Positions 8,808 to 17,031 of a stretch of DNA of 64,000 bases are shown one piece after another; position 1 is the stretch's first letter; each line of letters starts with the position of its first letter. The stretch is taken from positions 89,943 through 153,942 of the forward strand of contig NZ_BAABJJ010000037.1 in the NCBI RefSeq assembly GCF_039543245.1, read 5' to 3'. Origin of the DNA: Algibacter_G agarivorans (lineage in GTDB: Bacteria; Bacteroidota; Bacteroidia; Flavobacteriales; Flavobacteriaceae). The notes beneath the pieces were generated by a model. The model worked only from the letters and a program-made list of their open reading frames with translations. It was not told where the DNA came from and made no database searches. The position numbers and the translations under genes are program-made.

Positions 8808-10202
8808 CTACTGTACAGCCTTATCCTTGTTACCAATTTTAAAACTGTTTATGTATGCAATTGGATCTTTAGCATCGTAAGATGTTCCATCTATAAAATC
8901 AGCTGTTACTGGTTTGTATCCATCTGTTGTTGGGATATCTACTGCAGGAATATGTCCTTCTTCAACTAAAAGTTTTGCTGCTTTTGTCCAGATACCTGGT
9001 CTGTATATATCTTTAATCGTATTTGCATACCAATCTGCTGGTTTAGCCTCTGGAATTTGTCCCCATCTACGCATTTGCGTTAAGAACCAAATACCATCAG
9101 AATAGAAAGGATATGTTGCATTATACTTATAGAATACATTAAAATCTGGCATATCACGTTTGTCTCCTTTTTCAAATTCAAAAGTACCCGTCATTGAATT
9201 AGCTAATACAGCCTCTGGCGCACCAACATATTGAGACATTGATAATATTTTTACAGCTTCTGGCCTGTTTGCTGGTTCATCTAACCACTTCCCTGCTCTA
9301 ATTAATGCTTTAGTTACAGCAATGGCCGTGTTAGGATAGTCTTCAACAAACTTCTCGGTCATTACAAATACTTTTTCTGGGTTGTTTTTCCAGATATCAT
9401 AATTTGTTACAACTGGCACACCAATACCTTTAAATACCGCTTGTTGATTCCAAGGTTCGCCAACACAATAGCCATAAATTGTTCCTGCTTCAAGAGTAGC
9501 TGGCATTTGTGGCGGAGGCGTTACAGATAATAAAACCTCTGCATCAATTTGTCCTTGTACGTTATCTGCTGTGTACATGCCTGGGTGGATGCCTGCTGCT
9601 GCTAACCAATATCTAATTTCGTAGTTATGTGTAGACACTGGGAATACCATACCCATTTTAAAAGCTTTACCGTTTGTTTTGTATTCATCAATTACCGGCT
9701 TTAAAGCTTCTGCTTTAATGGGATGAACTGGTTTTCCATCCGCTCCTTTTGGTACATTTGGTTTCATTTTAGACCAAACATCGTTTGAAACAGTAATTCC
9801 GTTACCATTTAAATCCATTGAAAATGCTGTTACTAATTTTGCTTGACGTCCAAACCCTGCACCTGCAGCAATAGGCTGACCCGCTAACATATGCGAACCA
9901 TCTAACTGACCATCAATGACACGATCTAATACGTTTTTCCAATTTGATTGTGCTTCAACAGACACAAATAATCCTTCATCTTCGAAGAAACCTTTTTCTT
10001 TAGCAATGGCTAAAGGTGCCATATCTGTTAATTTGATAAAACCAAATGTTAATTGTGGCTTTTCAATGTCTAATGTTTTTGTTTTTGTAGTTGCCGTTGC
10101 TGTGTTTTCAGCTAAGGTTGTTTTCTTCTCTTTACCACCGCAAGCAAGCAGTAAGGCTGCTACGGGTAAAATCCAAGTTGTACGTTTTAGTAGAGATTTC
10201 AT
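8808..10202 (-). CDS. nrtA: Nitrate ABC transporter substrate-binding lipoprotein (NrtA/CmpA family)
   Basis: The mature part matches the CmpA/NrtA family of nitrate/bicarbonate-binding proteins. An opening GFIKLTDMAPLAIAKEKGFF is followed by the WKNVLDRVIDGQLDGSHMLAGQP region and a C-terminal DGIWFLTQMRRWGQIP. The start at 10202 was chosen because it gives a lipoprotein signal (MKSLLKR, hydrophobic stretch, LLLACGG); the frame could begin at 10304 but would then carry a basic extension ahead of the signal. The 464-residue product is lipid-anchored and delivers the anion to NrtB. It is the first gene of the operon, with a putative operator at 10326-10341. Confidence 0.93.
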   Translation of the reverse strand: MKSLLKRTTWILPVAALLLACGGKEKKTTLAENTATATTKTKTLDIEKPQLTFGFIKLTDMAPLAIAKEKGFFEDEGLFVSVEAQSNWKNVLDRVIDGQLDGSHMLAGQPIAAGAGFGRQAKLVTAFSMDLNGNGITVSNDVWSKMKPNVPKGADGKPVHPIKAEALKPVIDEYKTNGKAFKMGMVFPVSTHNYEIRYWLAAAGIHPGMYTADNVQGQIDAEVLLSVTPPPQMPATLEAGTIYGYCVGEPWNQQAVFKGIGVPVVTNYDIWKNNPEKVFVMTEKFVEDYPNTAIAVTKALIRAGKWLDEPANRPEAVKILSMSQYVGAPEAVLANSMTGTFEFEKGDKRDMPDFNVFYKYNATYPFYSDGIWFLTQMRRWGQIPEAKPADWYANTIKDIYRPGIWTKAAKLLVEEGHIPAVDIPTTDGYKPVTADFIDGTSYDAKDPIAYINSFKIGNKDKAVQ

Positions 10203-10325
10203 AAGTTTGTTTTTATTGATTTTTAATTGTCTTATGTAACCTTTGTGGATTAATCTCATTTTTAAACTATGTTTAAAAGATTCTTTTAATCCAGTCGGTT
10301 TCATTTTTATGTTTTTAAATTAATC

Positions 10326-10341
10326 TAAGTATTAATACTTA
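10326..10341. promoter_or_regulatory. Palindromic operator TAAGTA-N4-TACTTA upstream of nrtA
   Basis: A perfect 16-bp palindrome (TAAGTA, TTAA, TACTTA) lies 123 bp upstream of the chosen nrtA start. The same 6-N4-6 pattern occurs at 14326, 47643 and 54616. A candidate -7 element TATATTTG (minus strand, 10349-10356) lies just upstream, so the palindrome would cover the first transcribed bases. TACGTA at 10357-10362 is 26 bp from the palindrome centre. It is the proposed binding site of the FNR-type protein encoded at 13552-14301. Confidence 0.7.
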
Positions 10342-10712
10342 TTCGGTGCAAATATATACGTAGACTAACTTCTATTTTATGGTTATACCCATGTTAAAAC
10401 CTCTTTTTAAAACATGAAAAAACCTGCCAAAAAACAGGTTTAAATTCCAATCAACTAAATTTCAAAACATTAAAACCTATACTTACAATTAAGTAAGCCT
10501 ACGTAGCATATAATTTTTTAATCTAATTTTTGAAATTGAATACCTAATAATGTGTTTTAGGAAATACATTAACTCTAGATAATGAAGTGCTTTTCCTTGG
10601 CATTGTAAGAAAAAATATCGTTCTTCGTTTAATTCTTGATAAAAAACATTAAAATAGTTTTTATTAGAGAACTGTTGGCAATAATGTGAATAAATCCAAG
10701 AACAATCATTGA
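10342..10712. other. Intergenic region between nrtA and the PIN-fusion gene
   Basis: This 370-bp region separates the divergent nrtA and PIN-fusion genes and has no convincing ORF. It contains the TACGTA motif at 10357-10362 and a minus-strand terminator-like hairpin at 10420-10441 with no gene feeding into it. It also holds an everted pair TACTTA-N4-TAAGTA at 10483-10498. The last 60 bp should hold the promoter of the PIN-fusion gene. Confidence 0.5.
10418..10441 (-). terminator. Orphan terminator-like hairpin
   Basis: On the minus strand, AAACCTG pairs with CAGGTTT across an 8-nt loop and is followed by further T residues. No annotated minus-strand gene lies upstream for at least 2 kb, so it would end only a short untranslated transcript. 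Confidence 0.5.
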
Positions 10713-12230
10713 ATGAAAGTACTTTTAGATACTAACATAATTATTCACAGAGAAGCGAACAGAGTTGTAGAGCACGACATTGGACAACTATTTAATTGGA
10801 TAGATAAGTTACATTACGAAAAATATATTCATCCAATTACAATTTCTGAAATTGATTCTTATCAAAATAAACAAGTAGTTGCCACTTTTTCAATAAAATT
10901 AGATAGTTATAATAAAATTAAACATCAACTTCCTTTTTCGGAAAACACACAAAGTGTAAGTGATGAATTTGATGTAAATGATAATGATATTAATGACACT
11001 CATCTATTAAACGAAATCTATGAAGGCCGAATAGATTTATTAATTACACAAGACAAAAAAATACACACTAAAGCCTCTAAACTTGGACTTTCGGACAAAG
11101 TATTTAAAATTCAATCATTTCTCGAAAAAGTCACATCTGAAAACCCTGAATTAGTTCAATACAATATCCTTGCAGTTAAAAAAGCTGACTTTGCAGAAGT
11201 TGACATTAATGATAACTTTTTTGATAGTTTCCGAGAAGACTATAATGAATTTGATAATTGGTTTAAATCAAAATTCGACAAGGTTTGTTATGTATGCTAC
11301 AGCGACAATTGCCTAACAGCATTTCTTTACATAAAAGTTGAAGAAAAAACGGAAAATTACTCTGAAATAAAACCAATATTCGAAAAGAAAAAAAGACTAA
11401 AAATTGGAACCCTAAAAGTAATTAGTAATGGATATAAAATTGGGGAAAGATTCTTAAAAATTGTATTTGATAACGCAATTCAATATAAAGTTGATGAAAT
11501 ATATGTTACTGTATTTGATAAAAGACCAGAGCAAGGACAATTAATAGATATGCTTAAAGGTTGGGGTTTTGTAGAACACGGAATAAAATCGACCAAAAAC
11601 GGAGATGAAATTGTTTTAACGAGACCTTTTGGAAAAGCTTTGCCAATTGACATTAATAAACCTAAACTCTCTTTTCCTTTTTTCTCTAGAAAAACTAGAA
11701 AATACATCATCAAAATCGAACCACAATACCACACGGAATTATTTCCTGACAGTATTAATACTAGAGAAGATAAATCAAAATACACAGAGAACGAACCTCA
11801 TAGAAATAGAATAGGAAAAGTATATATCTCACATTCATTTGACAGACATCTTCAACCTGGAGATATTATTATCATTTATAGAATGGGAGAAACCAAACCG
11901 AAAAAATATTCAAGTACCGTAACTTCAATTTGCATTGTAGAGCAAGTAATTAAAGATATTAAGTCGTTTGACGAATTTTACAAAGCTTGTTACAGACGAA
12001 CTATGATAAAAAAAGAAGAACTTGAAAAGAATTGGTGGAACAAGAAAAAATATAAACCTTTTGTTATAAAATTTCTATACGCTCACTCTTTTCCAACACC
12101 AAAGCCTACACTAAATGATTTAAATAAAATCGGTGTAATTCCTGACATAATGAATATGCCTCGTGGATTTATAGAAATAGACAATAATCAGTTCAATAAA
12201 TTAGTTAAATTTGCTTACCAACGAAAATAA
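10713..12230 (+). CDS. PIN nuclease-GNAT-PUA-like fusion protein
   Basis: This is a 505-residue multidomain protein. Residues 1-145 are a PIN domain with all four acidic metal ligands visible: D6 (LLDTN), E46 (TISEID), D95 (NDTH) and D114 (TQDKK). Residues about 185-305 look like a GNAT acetyltransferase, with an acetyl-CoA loop near 239-250 and a terminal GFVEHG strand. Residues about 365-500 resemble a PUA/EVE/ASCH-like barrel, with QPGDIIIIYR and a late FIEID strand. PIN proteins are usually RNases, and PUA-like folds bind RNA or modified bases. The ASCH gene follows after 3 bp. A toxin or RNA-surveillance role is inference; the domain assignments of the last two thirds are moderate. Confidence 0.75.
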   Translation: MKVLLDTNIIIHREANRVVEHDIGQLFNWIDKLHYEKYIHPITISEIDSYQNKQVVATFSIKLDSYNKIKHQLPFSENTQSVSDEFDVNDNDINDTHLLNEIYEGRIDLLITQDKKIHTKASKLGLSDKVFKIQSFLEKVTSENPELVQYNILAVKKADFAEVDINDNFFDSFREDYNEFDNWFKSKFDKVCYVCYSDNCLTAFLYIKVEEKTENYSEIKPIFEKKKRLKIGTLKVISNGYKIGERFLKIVFDNAIQYKVDEIYVTVFDKRPEQGQLIDMLKGWGFVEHGIKSTKNGDEIVLTRPFGKALPIDINKPKLSFPFFSRKTRKYIIKIEPQYHTELFPDSINTREDKSKYTENEPHRNRIGKVYISHSFDRHLQPGDIIIIYRMGETKPKKYSSTVTSICIVEQVIKDIKSFDEFYKACYRRTMIKKEELEKNWWNKKKYKPFVIKFLYAHSFPTPKPTLNDLNKIGVIPDIMNMPRGFIEIDNNQFNKLVKFAYQRK

Positions 12231-12233
12231 GAT

Positions 12234-12605
12234 ATGAAAGTAGTTTTATCAATTAAACCAGAATATGCTTTTAAAATATTTGATGGCACTAAAAAATTTG
12301 AATTTAGAAAAGCTATTTTTAAAAACAATGATGTAAAATCTATAATTGTTTATGCTTCATCGCCAGTACAAAAAGTAATTGGCGAATTTGAAATCGGTAA
12401 AATCTTCAATAATGACCTCGAAACACTCTGGAACTTAACAAAAGAACATTCGGGAATTACAGAAGATTTTTTTTATGAATATTTTTCAGAGAGAGAAAAA
12501 GGTTTCGCCATTCAAATTAAGAATAAGAAAAAATATAAAGAACCTAAATGTTTGAAAGCAGATTTTAATTTACATCCACCTCAATCATTTGCATACGTGA
12601 AATAA
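12234..12605 (+). CDS. ASCH domain protein
   Basis: The 123-residue protein is a stand-alone ASCH domain of the PUA superfamily. It opens with a KVVLSIKPEYAFKIFDG strand-helix and has the family motif GTKKFEFRK at about residues 18-26, followed by a conserved strand around GEFEIGKIF. ASCH domains bind RNA or act as small amidohydrolases. The start codon lies 3 bp after the PIN-fusion stop, so the two form an operon. It may provide a partner or antitoxin function to the PIN protein; that is inferred only from linkage. Confidence 0.82.
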   Translation: MKVVLSIKPEYAFKIFDGTKKFEFRKAIFKNNDVKSIIVYASSPVQKVIGEFEIGKIFNNDLETLWNLTKEHSGITEDFFYEYFSEREKGFAIQIKNKKKYKEPKCLKADFNLHPPQSFAYVK

Positions 12606-12682
12606 AACACTATTGCCACAACTTTAAACAAACCTCTCCAAAAATAAATCATCATTCGGTTTAAAAACGAAATCCAGCAAAC

Positions 12683-12738
12683 ACCCGCGTTAGTCTGGCC
12701 TGCTGGCAGGCAGGAATTGCAGAGGACATCCTTTTTTA
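12683..12738 (-). repeat. Dispersed intergenic repeat, partial copy with palindrome insert
   Basis: Read on the minus strand this is the right end of the repeat (GGATGTCCTCTGCAAT ... CTAACGCGGG). A CCTGCCTGCCAGCAGG palindrome is inserted between CAAT and CTAACGCGG, the same slot as in the copy near 15801. It lies in the 200-bp gap after the ASCH gene; nothing else is seen there. Confidence 0.65.
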
Positions 12739-12807
12739 AACCATTGCAACAACATCGATCATTTAAAACTAAAAATAACAGATTGCTATACTTCGACTTC
12801 GCTCCAG

Positions 12808-13200
12808 CTATTCTAAATCAGGTTTAGGCTGTATAACGTCACGAAATGTTGGCGAATTTTCGGTAATTCTTCCTGCTCCCTTTTTATTGATTTTGAAGGT
12901 AACATCTTTTGTTGTGGTAAATAAAAGCACAGATGTAAACGATGTTCTGAGATGTGATTTCAAAAACACAAAAGCCTCTTCTAATGTAAGCTCATTTTCC
13001 TCATCCTCGGTCTCTCTTGATTGGTAGCGTAATTTCACTAAGACTTTAAAGCCACCTTCAGAAGACAATGGTCTAACAAATATGTTTTTCAAGTCTGGCT
13101 TACCAATGGTCTTTGCCATAGTTAATTTGGCAAAACGCCCTTCTTGGATACTTTGTTTTACTTGTTCCCAGAAAAGAACAAACACATCTTGGTACGGCAT
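12808..13200 (-). CDS. Conserved hypothetical protein
   Basis: A 130-residue soluble protein with no recognised domain. It has an N-terminal helix (MPYQDVFVLFWEQVKQSIQEGRFAKLTMAKTIG split over residues 1-33), a central basic/acidic region and a C-terminal strand-rich part. There is no signal peptide, membrane segment or cysteine. It is a single-gene unit between repeat-rich gaps. Codon use looks like its neighbours and the frame is closed at both ends, which supports it as a real gene, but no function is assigned. Confidence 0.7.
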   Translation of the reverse strand: MPYQDVFVLFWEQVKQSIQEGRFAKLTMAKTIGKPDLKNIFVRPLSSEGGFKVLVKLRYQSRETEDEENELTLEEAFVFLKSHLRTSFTSVLLFTTTKDVTFKINKKGAGRITENSPTFRDVIQPKPDLE

Positions 13201-13343
13201 AAACTAAGGATTGAAGATAAAATATTTTGAGACTACAAAAGTAATATTAATAAATCAAAACAAATCCGAAACAGAACTAAACGTTAAACGAACTTTCAAG
13301 AAAACAAAACAACATTAAGATAAAACTATAAACGAGCAAATAA

Positions 13344-13500
13344 GTGCGTTAGGGATTGTAGCGACATCCTTTTTAAACCTTTGAAGGTGTAATTTAATGT
13401 AGAACTATAAATTGCAGATTGCCACGTCGCTTACTCCTCGCAATGACGGTTCAAAAAGATATAGCGAAAAGCCCGACCCCTTTTCGGGGTAACGCCCAAA
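13344..13500 (-). repeat. Dispersed intergenic repeat, copy E, with a nested REP element
   Basis: On the minus strand this copy begins TTGGGCGTTACCCC, continues with GGGTCGGGCTTTTCGCTA and ends TACAATCCCTAACGCAC. A different element of the CGTCATTGCGAGG ... GGCAATCT type (13416-13449) sits inside it. Together they fill the 350-bp gap between the hypothetical protein and the FNR-type gene; no gene is visible there. Confidence 0.65.
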
Positions 13501-13551
13501 CCACAATAGATTTCCTTCTTCAAGGAAATAAAAAAAATATTGCTAAAGCAT

Positions 13552-14301
13552 TTAAGCATCTAAGAAATAGTGATGTTCGGAAATTTCGTTTTTTAGCAAT
13601 TGCACATTTACAATGCCAATTTTTTTGCCTTGAGTTGTGATCAACCCTTCTTTTTTAAGCACAGAGAAAACACGTATAACTTGCTCTTCTGTAGTGCCAG
13701 CATAATCGGCATATTCTTTTCTACTTAGAAGTAAATTGATGTAACCTCGGAGGTCGCCGAATTTCCGGTGTATATACAATAAGCTATCGATGACACGTTC
13801 GCGAACCGTCATTTGAGAAATGGATTTTACTTTGTTTTCGCTCTTGTTGAGCTCGTTGGCATAAAACAACATCATTTCGTATGCAAAATTTGGGTTTTTA
13901 AGTAACGCTTCTTGAAGATGTTCCTTTGAAAAATAATGCAACTCTGTGTCTTGCAGTGCAATGGCTCCAATGGAATAATACTCTTGTGTACCAAAACCAC
14001 GGTGTCCTACAATTTCGCAAGGTTTGGCAAAACGTACAATTTGCTCACGACCGTTAATGCCTGTTCTAAACACCTTTACGGTACCACTTTTTATAAAAAA
14101 CAATCCGTTTACTGGAGCGCCTTCCATAATGAATTGCTGACCCTTTTTACAGTTAAGTATGGCATTACTTTGTGGTAGTTTTGAGTTAAAAAGAGCTTCT
14201 GAGTTATTATGAATGAGACAATTTGTACTTCTACAAACCTTACAAGTCGCATCTGGAGATGGCTTGATTTCAAAATTTTTAGATGTAGATGTTTGGTGCA
14301 T
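13552..14301 (-). CDS. FNR-type transcriptional regulator with N-terminal Cys cluster
   Basis: The 249-residue protein has an effector-binding beta-roll (about 50-140), a dimerisation helix (about 140-170) and a winged helix-turn-helix (about 190-240). Cysteines C20-x2-C23-x4-C28 plus C51 could bind an oxygen-labile iron-sulfur cluster as in FNR. In the recognition helix (GTTEEQVIR, 202-210) the positions equivalent to CRP Arg180, Glu181 and Arg185 are E205, E206 and R210. The Glu/Arg pair that reads a G:C at half-site position 5 is kept, and the Arg that reads position 7 is lost. This fits the motif TAAGTA-N4-TACTTA, which lies 24 bp upstream of its own start. It probably controls the nitrate assimilation genes and itself. 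Confidence 0.85.
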   Translation of the reverse strand: MHQTSTSKNFEIKPSPDATCKVCRSTNCLIHNNSEALFNSKLPQSNAILNCKKGQQFIMEGAPVNGLFFIKSGTVKVFRTGINGREQIVRFAKPCEIVGHRGFGTQEYYSIGAIALQDTELHYFSKEHLQEALLKNPNFAYEMMLFYANELNKSENKVKSISQMTVRERVIDSLLYIHRKFGDLRGYINLLLSRKEYADYAGTTEEQVIRVFSVLKKEGLITTQGKKIGIVNVQLLKNEISEHHYFLDA

Positions 14302-14325
14302 TATGAGTTACATTAAACTCAAAAT

Positions 14326-14341
14326 TAAGTAATAATACTTA
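14326..14341. promoter_or_regulatory. Palindromic operator TAAGTA-N4-TACTTA upstream of the FNR-type gene
   Basis: TAAGTA, ATAA, TACTTA forms a 6-N4-6 inverted repeat ending 24 bp before the start codon. Its last two bases (minus strand) overlap a candidate -7 element TAATTTTG at 14320-14327. Binding here would block the core promoter, which suggests negative autoregulation. Confidence 0.68.
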
Positions 14342-14378
14342 GTTTATAAACTTCTCTAGGTATTTTTATGAGTCTAAC

Positions 14379-14417
14379 AAAAAACAGCAACCGAAATTAA
14401 TCGATTGCTGTTTTTTT
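14379..14417 (-). terminator. Terminator of the nap operon (bidirectional shape)
   Basis: CAGCAA and TTGCTG with inner CGA/TCG pairs form a stem flanked by A-runs and T-runs on both sides. It lies 32 bp after the NrfD-like stop codon and separates the nap operon from the FNR-type gene promoter. Confidence 0.85.
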
Positions 14418-14448
14418 GTGCTTTAAATAATAAAATTATAAAGTACTG

Positions 14449-15666
14449 CTATTTTTTATAGCGTAGTCTTCCTGATTCTATTCTAATTGCGGTTTTTGCT
14501 AAAATGGTAAATATAAAGGCTCCCATGGCCCAAATACCTATGGTAACTCCAACTTCTATCTTGGTTGGTAAATATTCAACTATTTTACCATAAGGTCCTG
14601 GAATAAACCCAGGTACAATGAGCCCAAAACCTTTTTCTATCCATATCGCAACAAAGAGCAATATACATGCAAAGAACAATACTCTCATGTTCTCCCTTAG
14701 TTTCTTAAAAGTTAGAATTAAAGTAGCAATAACATTCATTGAAATGGCTGTCCAAATCCATGGCAAAAGTGCAGACTTACCATCAAGCCCAAAGAATAAA
14801 TAATAAGCACTTTCACTATGATGTGTTGGTGCATAAAACTCTTTGAATAATTCAGAAATTAGCATGATGATATTAATTTGCGCCGCAACTGCAACAATCA
14901 TTGCTATCTTGTTGATGGTTTTAGTTTTTATTTTAAATTCCGTGTAGGTTCTTATAATCGCTAAAACTAAAATTATTAAAGCAGGACCTGCAGCAAATGC
15001 TGATGCTAAAAAACGAGGCCCTAATAAGGCATTATTCCAAAAAGGACGCGCTTGTAAACCCTGATATAAAAATGCAGTTACTAAATGAATAGCCACAGCC
15101 CATAACACGGAAAGAACAGCACCAGGTACATATATTTTCGGATTTGGCACTTTGCCCTGATAACGTCTAAAAAGAATATAAAAAGGAATACTAATATTTA
15201 AAAACAGATAGCCGTTTAAAACAATAACATCCCAAGTTAGCATAGAGTTCGGGAAATTAAACACCCCTATACCAGGTATCATATGCCAAAGTACAGAAGG
15301 CCCTCCCATATCGGCTACCACAAATGCCAAACACATGATAAGTGCAGCCACAGCTAGCCCTTCACCAATAAGTACGGCTTGTTTAAAATCTATATCTTTA
15401 AGTACGTAGGTAGGCATAACGAGCATAACCGCCGCTGCTGCAACACCAACTAAAAAAGTGAAATTGGAAATATATAACCCCCAACTTACACGATCCGACA
15501 TGCCCGTAACACTCAAACCATGTTCCAATTGCACAGAATAACAATACATGCCAACTAGCATGACAAATGTTAAAAATCCCATCCAAAGATTATACTTACG
15601 AGAACCCGAAGTAATAGTATCGAAACTATCTCTAACTAAACTTTTAAAAACTTTTAATCGTCGCAT
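14449..15666 (-). CDS. NrfD/PsrC-type membrane quinol dehydrogenase subunit
   Basis: A 405-residue polytopic inner-membrane protein of the NrfD/PolS family with about ten hydrophobic segments. The sequence includes the typical SVTGMSDRVSWGLYISNFTF opening and an ARPFWNNALLGPRFLASAFA block. NrfD proteins oxidise quinol and hand electrons to a partner ferredoxin. Here it is the last gene of the nap operon, after an NrfC-like ferredoxin. It probably replaces the missing napC/napH as the quinol-oxidising module for the periplasmic nitrate reductase. A 230-bp repeat-bearing gap separates it from the ferredoxin gene. Confidence 0.9.
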   Translation of the reverse strand: MRRLKVFKSLVRDSFDTITSGSRKYNLWMGFLTFVMLVGMYCYSVQLEHGLSVTGMSDRVSWGLYISNFTFLVGVAAAAVMLVMPTYVLKDIDFKQAVLIGEGLAVAALIMCLAFVVADMGGPSVLWHMIPGIGVFNFPNSMLTWDVIVLNGYLFLNISIPFYILFRRYQGKVPNPKIYVPGAVLSVLWAVAIHLVTAFLYQGLQARPFWNNALLGPRFLASAFAAGPALIILVLAIIRTYTEFKIKTKTINKIAMIVAVAAQINIIMLISELFKEFYAPTHHSESAYYLFFGLDGKSALLPWIWTAISMNVIATLILTFKKLRENMRVLFFACILLFVAIWIEKGFGLIVPGFIPGPYGKIVEYLPTKIEVGVTIGIWAMGAFIFTILAKTAIRIESGRLRYKK

Positions 15667-15700
15667 GTTAACTATTTTATAACTCTTAGTTTTTATTTTT

Positions 15701-15827
15701 TTGGCGTCCCACTCCCGATAGCTATCGGGAGGTCGGGCTTTCCGTTACAAGTCCTCGCACCTCATTCGTTGGGCCGTGGGCCTTCTTCTGCAATCCCTAC
15801 CTGCCGGCAGGCAGGCCTAACGCGGTT
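15701..15827 (+). repeat. Dispersed intergenic repeat, copy B, with two inserted palindromes
   Basis: This copy has the same framework as copy A (TTGGCGT ... GGTCGGGCTTTCCGTTACAAG ... CAATC ... CTAACGCGG). CTCCCGATAGCTATCGGGAG is inserted in the left part. CCTGCCGGCAGGCAGG is inserted before CTAACGCGG, flanked on both sides by CCTA, which looks like a 4-bp target duplication. It lies in the gap between the NrfC-like and NrfD-like genes. Confidence 0.7.
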
Positions 15828-15899
15828 GCATCCACCAATTCCTTTTCTTCCTAGTTTATTCGTTTAACCATCTCAACAATTCAACGCATAAACATATAT

Positions 15900-17021
15900 C
15901 TAGTCCATAAAATACCAGAACTTAGGCTCTGTACCCAAATCTTCTTTAAGCCTAAACACTTTTTTATTTTCTAATACCCAACGAATCGTACTATTAGGGT
16001 CTAATAAATTCCCGAATATTCTAGCACCAGTAGGGCACGCTTCAACGCATGCAGGGTTCTGTCCCTTTCTAGAGCGTTGCACACAAAACGTACATTTTTC
16101 CATCACGCCTTTTTTACGCATTCTATTCCCTAAATAATGTTGATTTTTATTTATTTCGTTTTCAGGAACTTCTGGTTTACTCCAATTAAATCGTCTACCA
16201 TCATACGGGCAAGCTGCCATACAATATCTACAACCTACACACCAATCATAGTCAATAACCACCAGTCCATCATCTTCTCTCCAAGTAGCTTGTACTGGAC
16301 AAACTTCTACACAAGGCGGATTATCACAATGGAAACACTGCGTTCCCATATAAAAATGACCTTCGGCCGGTACTTCATGATAGTAATTATCATCAGCTTC
16401 ATTAAACTTAAAGCCATTACCATCTTTCATTTCGTGGATTCGGATATACTGCATTTGAGAATCTCTATCTTGATTATTCTCCTCAATACAAGCATTAACA
16501 CAATCCATGTATCCTTGACACTTCGAGATATTAAAAGCATAACCAAAAAGTACATCTTCTTTGGCGTTTTCGGCAGTCATACTAATATTTTTACCAGTTC
16601 TTAGCTCATAAGAACGCATCAATCGTTCAACAGTGCCACTTTTTTCTTCATCGGTCATCAGTTTATAGTTCCCTTTAAACTGTTCTTCCCAATCTATCTG
16701 TGCTTTTTCTTTGGTATCATCACCTGTAGTCACACTACACGATGTAGTTACTGCTCCTGCACCTATTAATAAACTAGCCGTTAGCTTTTTAAAAGCTGTC
16801 CGCCTATCCATCTTAACATCAAAAACTTGTTCAAAACCATCTTTTTTGACTTCACCTCCAATTGAGGCATCTACTGCAGCTTCTAAAAAAGCTTCATCAC
16901 TCATTTCTGAACTGTGACTACCACAACCTCCAGATGTTTTTCCACACCCACAAGATCCTGACGCTTCTTTTTTCTTATTGAAACCTAAATCTAATGAATA
17001 CCATTTTTTATTTTCGCTCAT
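15900..17021 (-). CDS. NrfC-like 4Fe-4S ferredoxin of the nap operon
   Basis: The 373-residue electron-transfer protein carries four 4Fe-4S binding motifs. These are a CQGYMDCVNAC-type motif near 165-180, CFHCDNPPCVEVCP, CVGCRYCMAACP, and CTFCVQ with a later CVEACP. Ahead of these is a twin-arginine-type sequence (MDRRTAFKKL, then a hydrophobic run) that starts only at about residue 71. The first 40 residues include a Gly/Cys-rich stretch (SCGCG, GGCGSH). Such internally placed Tat-like sequences are known in Bacteroidetes complex-III-type proteins. It likely passes electrons from the NrfD-like subunit to the tetraheme cytochromes and NapA. Confidence 0.88.
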   Translation of the reverse strand: MSENKKWYSLDLGFNKKKEASGSCGCGKTSGGCGSHSSEMSDEAFLEAAVDASIGGEVKKDGFEQVFDVKMDRRTAFKKLTASLLIGAGAVTTSCSVTTGDDTKEKAQIDWEEQFKGNYKLMTDEEKSGTVERLMRSYELRTGKNISMTAENAKEDVLFGYAFNISKCQGYMDCVNACIEENNQDRDSQMQYIRIHEMKDGNGFKFNEADDNYYHEVPAEGHFYMGTQCFHCDNPPCVEVCPVQATWREDDGLVVIDYDWCVGCRYCMAACPYDGRRFNWSKPEVPENEINKNQHYLGNRMRKKGVMEKCTFCVQRSRKGQNPACVEACPTGARIFGNLLDPNSTIRWVLENKKVFRLKEDLGTEPKFWYFMD

Positions 17022-17031
17022 ACCTTAATTT

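Noticed and set aside
10203..10304. Upstream start for NrtA
   Set aside because: It would hide the lipoprotein signal behind 34 basic residues and approach the operator region.
10483..10498. Everted pair TACTTA-CAAT-TAAGTA in the nrtA upstream region
   Set aside because: The half-sites face the wrong way compared with the four operator copies, so the same dimer would not bind it; likely chance in AT-rich DNA.
16137..16604. 155-codon open frame antisense to the nap ferredoxin gene
   Set aside because: It is a shadow of a well-supported gene with four iron-sulfur motifs; its composition is not protein-like.
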